A stretch of 64,000 nt of DNA from an uncultured Alphaproteobacteria bacterium. Lineage in GTDB: Bacteria > Pseudomonadota > Alphaproteobacteria > Rs-D84. Where the stretch lies: assembly GCA_944392815.1 (NCBI GenBank), contig CALXXY010000001.1, forward strand, positions 69,141 to 133,140, written 5' to 3'. The notes below the pieces were generated by a model that saw only the letters and a list, made by a program, of their open reading frames with translations, searched no databases and was not told where the DNA came from. This document shows positions 17,361-26,582 of the stretch, piece after piece (position 1 is the first letter of the stretch; each line of letters starts with the position of its first letter). The translations under genes and the position numbers were made by a program.

Positions 17361-18251
17361 TTGGTCAAACGTTTATTTATTTTTGCCGGGTATGACAAAT
17401 TTCAGCGTGTTGATGATACGCTGTTATATTACCTGAATTCTTTATCGGTGTTAGGGGATATTATATTCAATATGGATAATGATTTACCCGATGATGAATT
17501 GTCAAAAATCACCGCGGTTCCCAATATGTTATCCGCAACCGCACACAGGCATGGTGAATACGATTTTGGTTCGTACAAACGTGGATATATTTGGGCGCGG
17601 GACAATAAAATTTTGGACAAGTATGATTGGGTGTATCTGGTGAACGATTCCGTATTCGGGCCCGCGTTTGATTTGGCACACACGTTGTACAATTTGGAAT
17701 CTGGCGACGCTGATTTTGTCGGTATGGTATGCAATACCACCCCAAACATTGCGCCGCATATTCAATCGTGGTTTGTTGGGGTACGCAGGAATGTTGCCCT
17801 GTCCGCGGTGCTGCACGATTTTATTACGTCTGTCCACGCGCAATCCGATATTAGCGCGGTTATTGGCAAATATGAAATTGGGCTGACAACTGTATTGGAA
17901 CAGCACGGATATAAATACACAACTGTATTTAACGACGCAACGGCCAAAATGTATTGGAACCCGATTAAAATAATACGTGGTGGCGTGCCGTTTATAAAGA
18001 AAAAATCTTTGCCCCGGGTGCGCGATATCAATCATTTATATAAAATATTGCCGCCGCAATTGGCGCGCGAAATTGGTGAATATGCGGTACGCTATGATGT
18101 GGACATTGCAAAAAATGAATGCGTATACCGTTTAACAGTTTTTGGGGCACCTGTTATGTCAATATACCAAAGAAAACACCCGGGGCATATCATACGAAAA
18201 ACATATCTGTTCGGGTTTATCCCAATTCGAAAAACAGTGCAAACGTGTTGA
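17361..18251 (+). CDS. RgpF-like glycan protein, copy 2
   Basis: About 296 residues, aligned to copies 1 and 3 from residue 1 if the TTG at 17361 is the start (LVKRLFIFAGYDKF vs MTKRLFIFAGYDKF). An alternative ATG at 17328 lies inside the previous gene and would add 11 unrelated residues. The N-terminal half is clearly homologous to copies 1 and 3 but not identical. The C-terminal half (from about residue 115) is unrelated in detail, implying different acceptor specificity. Confidence 0.75.
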   Translation: MVKRLFIFAGYDKFQRVDDTLLYYLNSLSVLGDIIFNMDNDLPDDELSKITAVPNMLSATAHRHGEYDFGSYKRGYIWARDNKILDKYDWVYLVNDSVFGPAFDLAHTLYNLESGDADFVGMVCNTTPNIAPHIQSWFVGVRRNVALSAVLHDFITSVHAQSDISAVIGKYEIGLTTVLEQHGYKYTTVFNDATAKMYWNPIKIIRGGVPFIKKKSLPRVRDINHLYKILPPQLAREIGEYAVRYDVDIAKNECVYRLTVFGAPVMSIYQRKHPGHIIRKTYLFGFIPIRKTVQTC

Positions 18252-18306
18252 TATTGCCCGTAAAAAACGCTGGACTTGCGGGGACGCATCCCTTATACTG
18301 GCACAC

Positions 18307-19215
18307 ATGACAAAGCGTTTATTTATTTTTGCGGGGTATGACAAATTTCAACGTGTTGATGATACGTTATTATATTACCTAAATTCTTTGTCGGCGTTGG
18401 GTGATATTGTATTCAATATGGACAATGATTTGCCCGACGATGAATTGGCCAAAATCACCGCGATTCCACACGTTTTGTATGCAGCCGCACACAGGCATGG
18501 TGAATATGATTTTGGTTCGTACAAACGTGGATACATCTGGGCGCGGGACAATAAAATTTTGGACAAATATGATTGGGTGTATTTGGTGAATGATTCCGTA
18601 TTCGGGCCATTCGTGCCACTGGAACCATTGATTGAAAAAATGGAAAACAGCGGTGCGGATTTCACGGGTATGTTATATTTCAAACACGAAGTGACAGAAT
18701 GTTTGCAATCTTGGTTTCTGGGGTTAAACAAACAAATTGTTCAATCTGATATTTTCGATAATTTCATATCCAGCATAACGGCCCAACCTGATAAACATAC
18801 CGTCGTTTTTAAATATGAAATGCGGTTATCACGTCTGTTGCAGACATATGGGTATACACGTTTTGGATTATACCAGCAAATATATACAGATATAATATAC
18901 GACAACCCGGTTAATTTATTAATTCGCGGATTTCCGTTTTTGAAAAAAATTGCAAAGTACAATTTGGAACGAATAACGTGGCTGTATCCATTCGCCGACC
19001 AGCCAGTAATTGACGATGTTATAAAGTATGTTGACCGCTATCAACTGTACCGGCCAGACATACAGACAAAATATATAAAAACGGCGCGGTTGACCGTATT
19101 TGGAATTCCGATATTCAGTATTGCAAATCGACGCGATTCATACAAAATATACCTGTTTGATTTGATTCCAATTTGTAAATATTACGACAGACGTTTATTA
19201 AAACCAAAGGAATAA
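18307..19215 (+). CDS. RgpF-like glycan protein, copy 3
   Basis: 302 residues. The first about 115 residues match copy 1 exactly through a 337-nt identical DNA segment, then the sequence diverges sharply after TGML. The ATG at 18307 is chosen by alignment with copy 1. The tail is basic and contains an IPIFSIAN / KIYLFDLIPI ending like the other copies and like the GT2 enzyme upstream. Confidence 0.8.
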   Translation: MTKRLFIFAGYDKFQRVDDTLLYYLNSLSALGDIVFNMDNDLPDDELAKITAIPHVLYAAAHRHGEYDFGSYKRGYIWARDNKILDKYDWVYLVNDSVFGPFVPLEPLIEKMENSGADFTGMLYFKHEVTECLQSWFLGLNKQIVQSDIFDNFISSITAQPDKHTVVFKYEMRLSRLLQTYGYTRFGLYQQIYTDIIYDNPVNLLIRGFPFLKKIAKYNLERITWLYPFADQPVIDDVIKYVDRYQLYRPDIQTKYIKTARLTVFGIPIFSIANRRDSYKIYLFDLIPICKYYDRRLLKPKE

Positions 19216-19221
19216 ATACAC

Positions 19222-19830
19222 ATGTTGTTCAAAAGGCATAAAAAATCAGATGTGTATCACGTGTGGCGCCAAAGGAATCCGCACAATGACACTTATATTG
19301 CCCAATGGACCAATATCGATCGTATAAGTGTTGGGCGTGGTTCATATGGATATTTGTATGTGTTAAATGCCAGTGATAAAGATGTCCATCTGCGGATTGG
19401 AAATTACGTGTCAATTGGTAATCATGTGTGTTTTATTCTGGCCAGTGAACACCCGCATAAATATTTGTCCACATATCCATGGCGTGTAAAATGCGGCGGC
19501 GAACAGTGCGAAGCACTGTCCAAGGGGGATATTATTATTGACGATGATGTTTGGATTGGTTTTGGTGCCATCATTAATTCTGGGGTGCACATTGGTCAGG
19601 GCGCGATTATTGCGTCTGGGGCCGTGGTCGTACACGATGTGCCGCCGTATGCGATTGTTGGGGGCAACCCTGCCCGTGTTATAAAATATCGCTTTGAACC
19701 AGAAATTATAGAAAAATTGATAAAATTTGATTTTTCAAAAATTAAAATCGATAAACATAACTTGGATATTTTGTACAGGGAGCTGACGCCAGAAAATATA
19801 GATAATATTTTGCATCAGCTGCAGGAGTAA
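19222..19830 (+). CDS. CatB/LbetaH-type O-acetyltransferase
   Basis: 202 residues with a left-handed beta-helix built from hexapeptide repeats ([44 protein letters not shown]) and the usual ending [19 protein letters not shown]. Transfers acetyl groups to sugars. In this locus it probably decorates the polysaccharide. Six nt after the RgpF-like copy 3. Confidence 0.9.
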   Translation: MLFKRHKKSDVYHVWRQRNPHNDTYIAQWTNIDRISVGRGSYGYLYVLNASDKDVHLRIGNYVSIGNHVCFILASEHPHKYLSTYPWRVKCGGEQCEALSKGDIIIDDDVWIGFGAIINSGVHIGQGAIIASGAVVVHDVPPYAIVGGNPARVIKYRFEPEIIEKLIKFDFSKIKIDKHNLDILYRELTPENIDNILHQLQE

Positions 19831-19834
19831 ACAT

Positions 19835-20758
19835 ATGAATATCAAAATATTGGTGTGCTATCACAAAAAAGACGTTTTGTATAAAAGCAATATTTTGGTG
19901 CCGATACACTGTGGGCGCGCTGTGGCAACAGAAAAGCACAAGGACGGTCAAATCAGCGCGGGCGATTACGATTGGCTGTTGCGCAATACAATTGGCGATG
20001 ATACCGGTGACAATATTTCCAAATTAAATCGCGAAGTAAACGAAATGACCGCCATTTATTGGGCGTGGAAAAACTATGACAAATTGGGTAATCCCGACTT
20101 CATAGGGTTGTGCCACTACAGACGTTTATTTAATTTTGCCGATACAACGAAAAATCCATTGATGCACCGAGCATTCCCATATTTGTTTGGAAATACGAAA
20201 TGGTGTGTAAAAAAATTATTACAAAAAAATCAATGCGTGTTAACAACGCCCGATGATTTTAATACAGAACCGGTATTACAGTGTACATGCCCGGCATTTG
20301 ATAACATGTTGAATTTATCGGAAAAATATCACCCCAGATTGTATGCCGCACAAACCAGCAATCAACGCGAACATTTGTTTTACGGCAAAAATATGTTCAT
20401 TATGTCGCGTGATGATTTTTTTGATTATTGCAATGAAATATTCCCAATTATGTTTGACATACTGAACAATGAAAATCGTGGTGATTTGTTTATAAAATCT
20501 TTAACCGGTTATACCGAAGGGCTGTCAACATGGCTGCCCAGGTTGACGGGTTATGTAATGGAATATGTTTCATCGCTGTATTTTCTGTATCTGTCACATA
20601 ACAGAAAAACTGCTGTGGTGAATTTTCAAATGATGCGTGCGCATTCTTCTGTTGCCAGATGGTTGCTTTCTGTGGATAACAGAAAAATTCACGACAAAAA
20701 ATACAAAGTTCTAATTCTGTTCGGATTCATATTTAAATTGCACGAGGTGACAAAATGA
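19835..20758 (+). CDS. DUF4422 capsular polysaccharide protein
   Basis: 307 residues. The N-terminus KILVCYHKK and the block LNREVNEMTAIYWAWKNYDKLGNPDFIGLCHYRRLF are diagnostic of the DUF4422 family found in capsule and exopolysaccharide loci, thought to be glycosyltransferases. AGGAG lies before the ATG. Its last codons overlap the glf start (ATGA), so translation is coupled. Confidence 0.85.
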   Translation: MNIKILVCYHKKDVLYKSNILVPIHCGRAVATEKHKDGQISAGDYDWLLRNTIGDDTGDNISKLNREVNEMTAIYWAWKNYDKLGNPDFIGLCHYRRLFNFADTTKNPLMHRAFPYLFGNTKWCVKKLLQKNQCVLTTPDDFNTEPVLQCTCPAFDNMLNLSEKYHPRLYAAQTSNQREHLFYGKNMFIMSRDDFFDYCNEIFPIMFDILNNENRGDLFIKSLTGYTEGLSTWLPRLTGYVMEYVSSLYFLYLSHNRKTAVVNFQMMRAHSSVARWLLSVDNRKIHDKKYKVLILFGFIFKLHEVTK

Positions 20759-21849
20759 AAAACTTGATCGTCGGTTGCGGTATTTCAGGCGCCAGTTTGG
20801 CACGATTGCTGGCTGAACATGGCGAACAGGTTATTATCATCGATTCCAAAAATCATATCGCTGGCAATATTTATGATTATTATGATTCCGGCATTTGCGT
20901 GCACAAATATGGCACGCATATTTTTCACACTGCGAATAAAACTGTGTGGGATTTTATCAGCCGTTTTTGCCAATGGTATCCATATCAGCACAAAGTTCGC
21001 GGCCTGATAGACGGGCAAATCGTGCCGATTCCATTTAATCTGAATACTTTGCACGCCGTGTTTCCGGATTCGTTGGCCAATAAAATCGAACAAAAATTGT
21101 TGGATAATTTCGGCCTGAATACCAAAGTGCCCATTCTGGAATTACGCAAAAAAGACGACCCTGATTTACAATTTTTGGCACAATATGTTTATGACAAAAT
21201 CTTTTTGGAATATACGCTGAAACAGTGGGGACAAACGCCCGATGAAATCGATCCGGCGGTATCTGGACGCGTACCAGTGTACGTTTCACGCGACGACAGA
21301 TATTTTCAGGATAAATACCAGGGAATTCCCATCGGGGGCTATACCGCAATGGTTAAAAATATGCTGAATCATGAAAATATAACTGTGCGGTTAAACACGC
21401 CGTTTGACGCGGGCATGGAATATGATCGACTGTTTTGGACCGGCAGCATTGACGAGTTTTTTGGATATAAATACGGGGCATTGCCATATCGCAGTGAACG
21501 CTTTGAATTCATTACTTTCCCATTCGAACGGTTCCAGGACGTGGCTGTTGTAAACTATCCATGCAATTACGATTTCACGCGAATTGGTGAATATAAACAT
21601 TTCCTGAATGACCAATCTGGCAACACAATTGTGTCGTATGAATATCCTGAACCGTTCCAGGACGGCAAAAACGATCGATTTTATCCCATTGCTAACCCGC
21701 AAAACGCTGAACTGTACAGCAAATACCTGGGCATGGCGAACGAATTGAACAATGTGTATTTCCTGGGGCGGTTGGGGGATTATAAATACTATGACATGGA
21801 CAAAGCCGTCGCGCGCAGTTTCGATGTGTTTAATTCACTGAAAAAATGA
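20755..21849 (+). CDS. glf: UDP-galactopyranose mutase
   Basis: FAD enzyme converting UDP-galactopyranose to UDP-galactofuranose. 364 residues. An N-terminal Rossmann FAD motif (VGCGISGASLARLLAEHG), the conserved HKYGTHIFHT block, and the C-terminal FAD segment around FLGRLGDYKYYDMD. Indicates that the surface glycan contains galactofuranose. Its stop overlaps the yraN start. Confidence 0.95.
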   Translation: MKNLIVGCGISGASLARLLAEHGEQVIIIDSKNHIAGNIYDYYDSGICVHKYGTHIFHTANKTVWDFISRFCQWYPYQHKVRGLIDGQIVPIPFNLNTLHAVFPDSLANKIEQKLLDNFGLNTKVPILELRKKDDPDLQFLAQYVYDKIFLEYTLKQWGQTPDEIDPAVSGRVPVYVSRDDRYFQDKYQGIPIGGYTAMVKNMLNHENITVRLNTPFDAGMEYDRLFWTGSIDEFFGYKYGALPYRSERFEFITFPFERFQDVAVVNYPCNYDFTRIGEYKHFLNDQSGNTIVSYEYPEPFQDGKNDRFYPIANPQNAELYSKYLGMANELNNVYFLGRLGDYKYYDMDKAVARSFDVFNSLKK

Positions 21850-22187
21850 CATCGTATACCACTGGGATTTGGGCGGAATTTGTGGCGTGCATGTATTTGC
21901 GGCTGCACGGGTTTCGCATATTGCGCCGGCGATATGTGACCGGGCGATATACTGGGCGCGCAGAAATAGACATCATTGCACGGCGCGGAAATTTACTGAT
22001 TTTTGTCGAAGTCAAACGCCGCCACGATGTTATAACTGGGCTGGACGCGGTCACAGCGGCACAATCTGTGCGCCTGCGCCGGGCGGCGGAAACATACATT
22101 GCGCGCGAACAGTGGCGCGGTGACGCACGTTTTGATATCATAGTGGTCGCGCCGCATAAAATCAGTTGGATTCGCGGGGCAATATAG
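21846..22187 (+). CDS. yraN: YraN / UPF0102 nuclease-like protein
   Basis: 113 residues of the UPF0102 family with a restriction-endonuclease-like core: GxxAE near the N-terminus (GIWAEFVA), then E-I-D (RAEIDIIARRG) and E-V-K (LLIFVEVKRR), the D-ExK type active site. The role is unknown, possibly recombination or replication. It overlaps glf by 4 nt although functionally unrelated. Confidence 0.9.
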   Translation: MTSYTTGIWAEFVACMYLRLHGFRILRRRYVTGRYTGRAEIDIIARRGNLLIFVEVKRRHDVITGLDAVTAAQSVRLRRAAETYIAREQWRGDARFDIIVVAPHKISWIRGAI

Positions 22188-22194
22188 TTTGACA

Positions 22195-22223
22195 TTGCAA
22201 AATGACTGTTTGTCCGTTATAAT
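22195..22223 (+). promoter_or_regulatory. Promoter of the small lipoprotein gene
   Basis: TTGCAA (22195-22200), 17-nt spacer, TATAAT (22218-22223), 33 nt before the ATG at 22256. Confidence 0.7.
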
Positions 22224-22255
22224 GCAGTATGCTTTTTACGTGAAAAGGAGAAACC

Positions 22256-22402
22256 ATGAAAAAAGTAATGTTGGCATTGTTCGCCGTTTTGACACTGTCC
22301 GCCTGTATGGGGCATTATAAACAGGGCAATTGCGAATACGATTTCCTGCTGCACAAAGACATTTCCATTTCCAAATGGATTGGCGCAGCAACAGGTTGCT
22401 AA
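22256..22402 (+). CDS. Small lipoprotein (48 aa)
   Basis: MKKVMLALFAVLTLSAC is a lipoprotein signal with lipobox LSAC. The mature peptide starts CMGHYKQGNC. AAAAGGAG precedes the ATG, a promoter lies upstream and an intrinsic terminator directly follows, so it is a complete monocistronic gene. Same length and same signal type as the lipoprotein at 13214, but the mature parts differ. Function unknown. Confidence 0.75.
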   Translation: MKKVMLALFAVLTLSACMGHYKQGNCEYDFLLHKDISISKWIGAATGC

Positions 22403-22409
22403 ATAAAAC

Positions 22410-22432
22410 CGGGGCATTCGCCCCGTTTTTAT
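22410..22432 (+). terminator. Terminator of the small lipoprotein gene
   Basis: CGGGGC-ATTC-GCCCCG stem-loop followed by TTTTTATT. Confidence 0.9.
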
Positions 22433-22501
22433 TAGAGTGTAGAGTGAAGAGTTTAGAGTGTAGATGTTGTCCGCGACAAAGCATCGATTGTTATCGCCTG
22501 C

Positions 22502-22587
22502 GCGCAATTTTGCGTGCCACAGGTACCTATTCCGACGCTTGTGCAGGGTTCTCACACCCCATCGATGGAACACCCATCGACATTTTT
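22502..22587 (-). repeat. 86-bp dispersed repeat, copy 2
   Basis: 83/86 identical to 2197-2282. On the minus strand it contains a perfect hairpin TCGATGG-GTGTT-CCATCGA, a second GGGT-GTGAGA-ACCC, and the short frame MSMGVPSMGCENPAQASE (22583 down to 22527). The next frame continues as GIGTCGTQNCAQ, again cysteine-containing but soon stopped. Between 22433 and 22501 lies an imperfect repeat of AGAGTGTAGAGTGAAG units. No gene is visible between 22433 and 22642. Confidence 0.75.
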
Positions 22588-22642
22588 ATGTTGATGTTTA
22601 GTATTGCTTTGCCGTGGCTGGGACGATAGAATTATATGCGTT

Positions 22643-23362
22643 ATGAAATACATTGATGTTCATTGTCATTTACAAAATGCAGATAATATTGGCGCAACAC
22701 TGAACGCCGCGCAATCGGTGGGTGTGTGCGGCGCGATCTGCAATGCCACCGCGCCGGACGATTGGGCACGGGTGCGACAAATTGCGCGCGAATATAAATC
22801 TGTGCGCGGGGCAATTGGTGTGCACCCGTGGCGCATTCATGATTTATCGGGCGACGCATGGGCGCGCGATATGTATGATATTCTGTGCGACAATCCAGAT
22901 TTGATGATCGGCGAATGCGGGCTGGATAAATTTCACCCAGACATGTCGCAACAATTGAACGTATTTAACACGCAATTACAAATGGCTGCGGAATTGGGGC
23001 GGCCTGTGTTTATTCACTGCGTTGGGGCGTGGGACAAAATGTTTCAGATTTTAAAATCGCGCAAATCGCATTTGCCGATGATAATGGTGGCGCATGCTTT
23101 TAATGGATCCGCCGAGATACTGACGCGATTAATTAACGAATATAATTTTTATATTTCAGCGTCCCCAATGATTCTGGATAATAGGCGCACGCGATTGCTG
23201 GACGCGATGCGTGGCGCGCCCATTAATCGGATTTTAATCGAAAGTGACGGCACCAATCCGGCCGACGTTATTTCTGTGGCGGGGCGCGTGGCAGATATAA
23301 AAAATGTTGCGCAATCTGAAATCGCCGATATTATTTATAAAAACACCATCGGGATTTTATAG
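22643..23362 (+). CDS. tatD: TatD-family metal-dependent hydrolase
   Basis: 239 residues, TIM-barrel nuclease/hydrolase family. Metal ligands are visible as DVHCHL (start), GECGLD, IHCVGA, and the late ESDGT. GIGVHPW is the family block after strand 3. The start ATG at 22643 aligns MKYIDVHCH with the family. Probably a DNase or deacylase acting on damaged DNA or D-aminoacyl substrates; exact role unknown. Confidence 0.9.
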   Translation: MKYIDVHCHLQNADNIGATLNAAQSVGVCGAICNATAPDDWARVRQIAREYKSVRGAIGVHPWRIHDLSGDAWARDMYDILCDNPDLMIGECGLDKFHPDMSQQLNVFNTQLQMAAELGRPVFIHCVGAWDKMFQILKSRKSHLPMIMVAHAFNGSAEILTRLINEYNFYISASPMILDNRRTRLLDAMRGAPINRILIESDGTNPADVISVAGRVADIKNVAQSEIADIIYKNTIGIL

Positions 23363-23363
23363 C

Positions 23364-24083
23364 ATGGACGCTTTGCACAGAACATCTTTGTTATTGGGTG
23401 CGGACGCAGTTGCCAAACTGCGTGGGGCGACTGTTATGGTTGTGGGGTGTGGCGCCGTTGGTTCGTTCGCGGCCGAGGCCCTGGCCCGCACCGGCGTTGG
23501 ACACATAATTTTAATTGATTCAGATGTTATAGAAGAATCAAATATAAATCGCCAATTGTTCGCGCTGCAATCCACCCTGGGGTTGCCAAAGGTTGATGTC
23601 GCGGCGGCACGCATTCATGATATTAATCCAAACATTCGCGTGACGCCGATGAAACTGTTTTTTGATGATACAACAGTGTTGGATTTTACGCCAGATTTCG
23701 TAATCGACGCGATTGATTCTGTGCCGTCAAAAATCGCGCTGTACAAATGGTGCGCCATGCGACGTGCGCCGTTTATATCCAGTATGGGGGCCGCACGAAA
23801 ATTTGACCCCACACAAATTAAAATCGCAAAAATATCAAAAACGACGGTTTGCCCATTGGCCGCAAAAATTCGAAAACTGGTGCGCGCGGAACGGTTGCCA
23901 GATTTTTATGTGGTGTATTCGACTGAACCCGCTGCGCCGGTTTCGCAATCTGATGGCGCGCGCGTTTTCGGTTCGTTGATAACTGTGACGGGCACGTTCG
24001 GATTAATGGCCGCGAATTTCGCGATTAATTCGATATTATCGCGGGGCGAACAATTGCGGCAACATGCGCCCGCACATATGTAA
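23364..24083 (+). CDS. tcdA: tRNA threonylcarbamoyladenosine dehydratase
   Basis: E1-like ThiF-fold enzyme cyclising t6A at position 37 of tRNAs. 239 residues: ATP-binding VVGCGAVGSFAAEALARTGVG, IDSDVIEESNINRQ, a DAIDSVPSK block and the later TTVCPLAAKIRK. The ATG at 23364 follows the tatD stop by one base. A 24-residue insertion or C-terminal cysteine loop present in some members is not seen. Confidence 0.9.
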   Translation: MDALHRTSLLLGADAVAKLRGATVMVVGCGAVGSFAAEALARTGVGHIILIDSDVIEESNINRQLFALQSTLGLPKVDVAAARIHDINPNIRVTPMKLFFDDTTVLDFTPDFVIDAIDSVPSKIALYKWCAMRRAPFISSMGAARKFDPTQIKIAKISKTTVCPLAAKIRKLVRAERLPDFYVVYSTEPAAPVSQSDGARVFGSLITVTGTFGLMAANFAINSILSRGEQLRQHAPAHM

Positions 24084-24135
24084 AAATTCCCAAATTTCCG
24101 CGCCCAGGAACGTTTTCCCATTTGCAGTATTACGA

Positions 24136-24164
24136 TTGCAACGCGTGCATAAAGTGGGTATAAT
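24136..24164 (+). promoter_or_regulatory. Promoter of the DUF378 gene
   Basis: TTGCAA (24136-24141), 17-nt spacer, TATAAT (24159-24164), 52 nt upstream of the start codon. Confidence 0.65.
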
Positions 24165-24215
24165 TATCGTGTCTTTACCAAAGACATTTTACACTCACGA
24201 AAGGAGAAAAAACAG

Positions 24216-24431
24216 ATGAGAGGACTGACAACATATGTGTTAATGCCACTGACGATTATCGGTGCCCTGAACTGGGGATTGATTGGAATCTTTGGCTTTG
24301 ACTTGGTTGCGTTCATTTTTGGCCCGATGACCATCGCCAGCAGCATTGTGTACAGCATAATAGGTATTGCTGCGTTGGTTTGGGTTATTTGGATGTTTAT
24401 CGACAGACCAAAACACAGCAACGAACGCTGA
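24216..24431 (+). CDS. DUF378 small membrane protein
   Basis: 71 residues with two membrane helices and the DUF378 pattern LTIIGALNWGLIGIFGFDLVAFIFG...IVYSIIGIAALVW. AAAGGAG lies upstream of the ATG, and a terminator follows. Function unknown; widespread in bacteria. Confidence 0.9.
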   Translation: MRGLTTYVLMPLTIIGALNWGLIGIFGFDLVAFIFGPMTIASSIVYSIIGIAALVWVIWMFIDRPKHSNER

Positions 24432-24463
24432 ACATAGTGTCAAAACAGTATTTTCATGTCAAT

Positions 24464-24484
24464 CGCCCCTGGTGGGGCGTTTTT
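24464..24484 (+). terminator. Terminator of the DUF378 gene
   Basis: CGCCCC-TGGT-GGGGCG followed by TTTTTAT. Confidence 0.9.
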
Positions 24485-24490
24485 ATATAG

Positions 24491-24518
24491 TTGACAAAAT
24501 AAAATCATTTGCTATTAT
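24491..24518 (+). promoter_or_regulatory. Promoter of the HExxH protein gene
   Basis: TTGACA (24491-24496), 16-nt spacer, TATTAT (24513-24518), 23 nt before the ATG at 24542. Confidence 0.65.
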
Positions 24519-24541
24519 TTTGTCAACCAAGGTAATATAAC

Positions 24542-25285
24542 ATGTTTATTCCGAAAATTAGATATGAACACATTGTTTTAAATGACGAATATATTACGCG
24601 TTTGCGCAACAAAACGTGGGATCCACGTGGGGCGTATATGTGCCCACAAACACGCGAAATCGTCATATGCCGATACAGTGTCGATGAAAATGCAAACCTG
24701 TCGCCCGCTGAAAGAGCACATATGACGATGGCGTGCAGATTGTTGGAAGAAAAAGAAACCGAACTTGTCGCGCATGAATCCAAGCATATGGACAATTGGA
24801 TTGTTGATTGGCGCCGCGTAATTCGAACATATTATGAATATTTGGCGCTGCATATGCTGGACGAATTGTCTGCCCTGGCGGCGGGGTTCACACATCTGTA
24901 CACGCACCCAGGGCCGGAACAAATGGGTCCGGCGCTGCGCAACGCCGCAAAATATTATATGGGTTGCAATTATATCGGCACATATATGAATGAAATAACG
25001 CCTGCGATTAATCGTTCCATTCAAAATGGCGATGCCAGATTAGTGAAATTGGAAAATTGGGCGCACGAGCATCATCGCAGTTCTTTGTATTCGCCACAAT
25101 TCCAGGACGCTGTGCGATTGTTTTTCACATTCGGCAACACGTGTATTTTTGATAAACCGTATTTCAGTCAATTAAGTAAAATGGACGAATGGCGCGAATT
25201 TAAATCAGACCTGATAAAAATTCGCCGTGGCCATTTTGATACACTGCACCGTGTGATTGACAAAAAAACCGCACATATACGATAA
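24542..25285 (+). CDS. Uncharacterised cytosolic protein with an HExxH zincin-like motif
   Basis: 247 residues without signal peptide. Residues around 79-83 read AHESKHMDN, an HExxH motif, and about 27 residues later DELSALAAG supplies an acidic residue in the place of the third ligand of gluzincins. The rest is helical. I infer a possible zinc peptidase of unknown family. Own promoter, monocistronic, convergent with the M48 protease gene. Motif-based only; no recognised homologue. Confidence 0.6.
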   Translation: MFIPKIRYEHIVLNDEYITRLRNKTWDPRGAYMCPQTREIVICRYSVDENANLSPAERAHMTMACRLLEEKETELVAHESKHMDNWIVDWRRVIRTYYEYLALHMLDELSALAAGFTHLYTHPGPEQMGPALRNAAKYYMGCNYIGTYMNEITPAINRSIQNGDARLVKLENWAHEHHRSSLYSPQFQDAVRLFFTFGNTCIFDKPYFSQLSKMDEWREFKSDLIKIRRGHFDTLHRVIDKKTAHIR

Positions 25286-25292
25286 CACATTG

Positions 25293-26582
25293 TTAAATTA
25301 AATCGCCGGATTTAATGTATTCTGGGGTGCCGGGCCGTAACGATTTGCGGGCACGGGTGGCGTATTTGCGTGCCAATTCCGGTTTGTTCATCATGTGATA
25401 ATATTCGGCGCGCGCCCAATCGGCACGTCCGTCATCGTATGCCCGCGCCAGAACCCAATATGTCAGTGGCATTGGCGTGGCCAGCAATGCACGTTTGCAC
25501 ATTTCAATGGCACGGTCACGGTCGCCTGGCTTGTTTCGTTCGGTCAATACCAATGCCAGCGCAGTTTCTATCTGGGGGGCGTTGCTGGTTAATGTTAATG
25601 ATTTTTCATATGCGTCAACGCTGTCATCATAATGCCCCAATTGGTATTCTATGTCGCCCAACAATTCATAAAAATATGGATTATTCGGATTACGCGATAT
25701 CAGTGTTAATGTACCCACGCGCGCATCGTCCAGATTGCCCGCCTGCATGCGGGCAATTGCACGCGCATACAATGCCGCGTCCGATGTGTCTGAATTCGGA
25801 TATGCGGTTGCAACATTTGCGGCGTTGTCCAGATATCCGATTAATTTGGCACGCACCAGTTCAAATTCTGCGCGTTGTTCATCGGTTGGCGCGTTTGTCG
25901 GCGTGTAATCATCGTCCAATGTTTCAATGTGTGTTCGCACATTCGCCAGGCGTTCCGCCGTCAATGGGTGGTTTATTCTGTTCGGATTTATTCGCGATTC
26001 CAGCGCGCCGGTCATATGTTCCATTTGCTCGAACACCTGGATAAATCCATTCGGATTTAATTTCGCCCGCAGCATTAATTTCAACCCCATGTCGTCGGCG
26101 ATGCGTTCCTCGTCCCGGGTGAATGCCAGCATGGATTGCTGGGCCACGCCGCTGGAACCGGCCAATACCCCCGCCCCCAACGACGGATCACCGCCCGCGG
26201 CCATTAATCCGATACCCAATGCCTGAATCAACATTGTGCGCGTCATTTCAGCACTCATACGATCGGCCATTTGCGCCATGTGGCCGCCCAAAGTATGCCC
26301 CAATTCGTGGGCGACAACGGCCTGTAATGCGTCGGGCGATTTTATTTGTGTCAACAGGCCTGTGTATACATACACATCTTCGCCCCCCATAACAAACGCA
26401 TTGAATTCGTTTTCACCAATAATATGCACCCGCAGGCGGCCGTCTGGGATATTTGCAGCCGCGGCCAACGGCGCAATTAATTCTGTGATAACGCGTTCGG
26501 TTTCTGTATCGTTTATCAGCGACGCACCATGCGCAGGAATCGAAAATACGGCACATAAAAATAATACCAGAATTTTACGCAC
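25293..26582 (-). CDS. Periplasmic M48 metalloprotease with TPR repeats (BepA/YfgC-like)
   Basis: 429 residues. The signal peptide ends near PAHGAS. An M48 protease domain has HELGH (about 93-97) and a downstream EERIADDMG third-ligand motif. The C-terminal TPR-type helices start about 270 (NPYFYELLGDIEYQLGHYDDSVDAYEKSL). BepA-like proteins check outer-membrane protein assembly, which fits with bamA nearby. The start overlaps the recG stop by 8 nt. Confidence 0.9.
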   Translation of the reverse strand: MRKILVLFLCAVFSIPAHGASLINDTETERVITELIAPLAAAANIPDGRLRVHIIGENEFNAFVMGGEDVYVYTGLLTQIKSPDALQAVVAHELGHTLGGHMAQMADRMSAEMTRTMLIQALGIGLMAAGGDPSLGAGVLAGSSGVAQQSMLAFTRDEERIADDMGLKLMLRAKLNPNGFIQVFEQMEHMTGALESRINPNRINHPLTAERLANVRTHIETLDDDYTPTNAPTDEQRAEFELVRAKLIGYLDNAANVATAYPNSDTSDAALYARAIARMQAGNLDDARVGTLTLISRNPNNPYFYELLGDIEYQLGHYDDSVDAYEKSLTLTSNAPQIETALALVLTERNKPGDRDRAIEMCKRALLATPMPLTYWVLARAYDDGRADWARAEYYHMMNKPELARKYATRARKSLRPGTPEYIKSGDLI

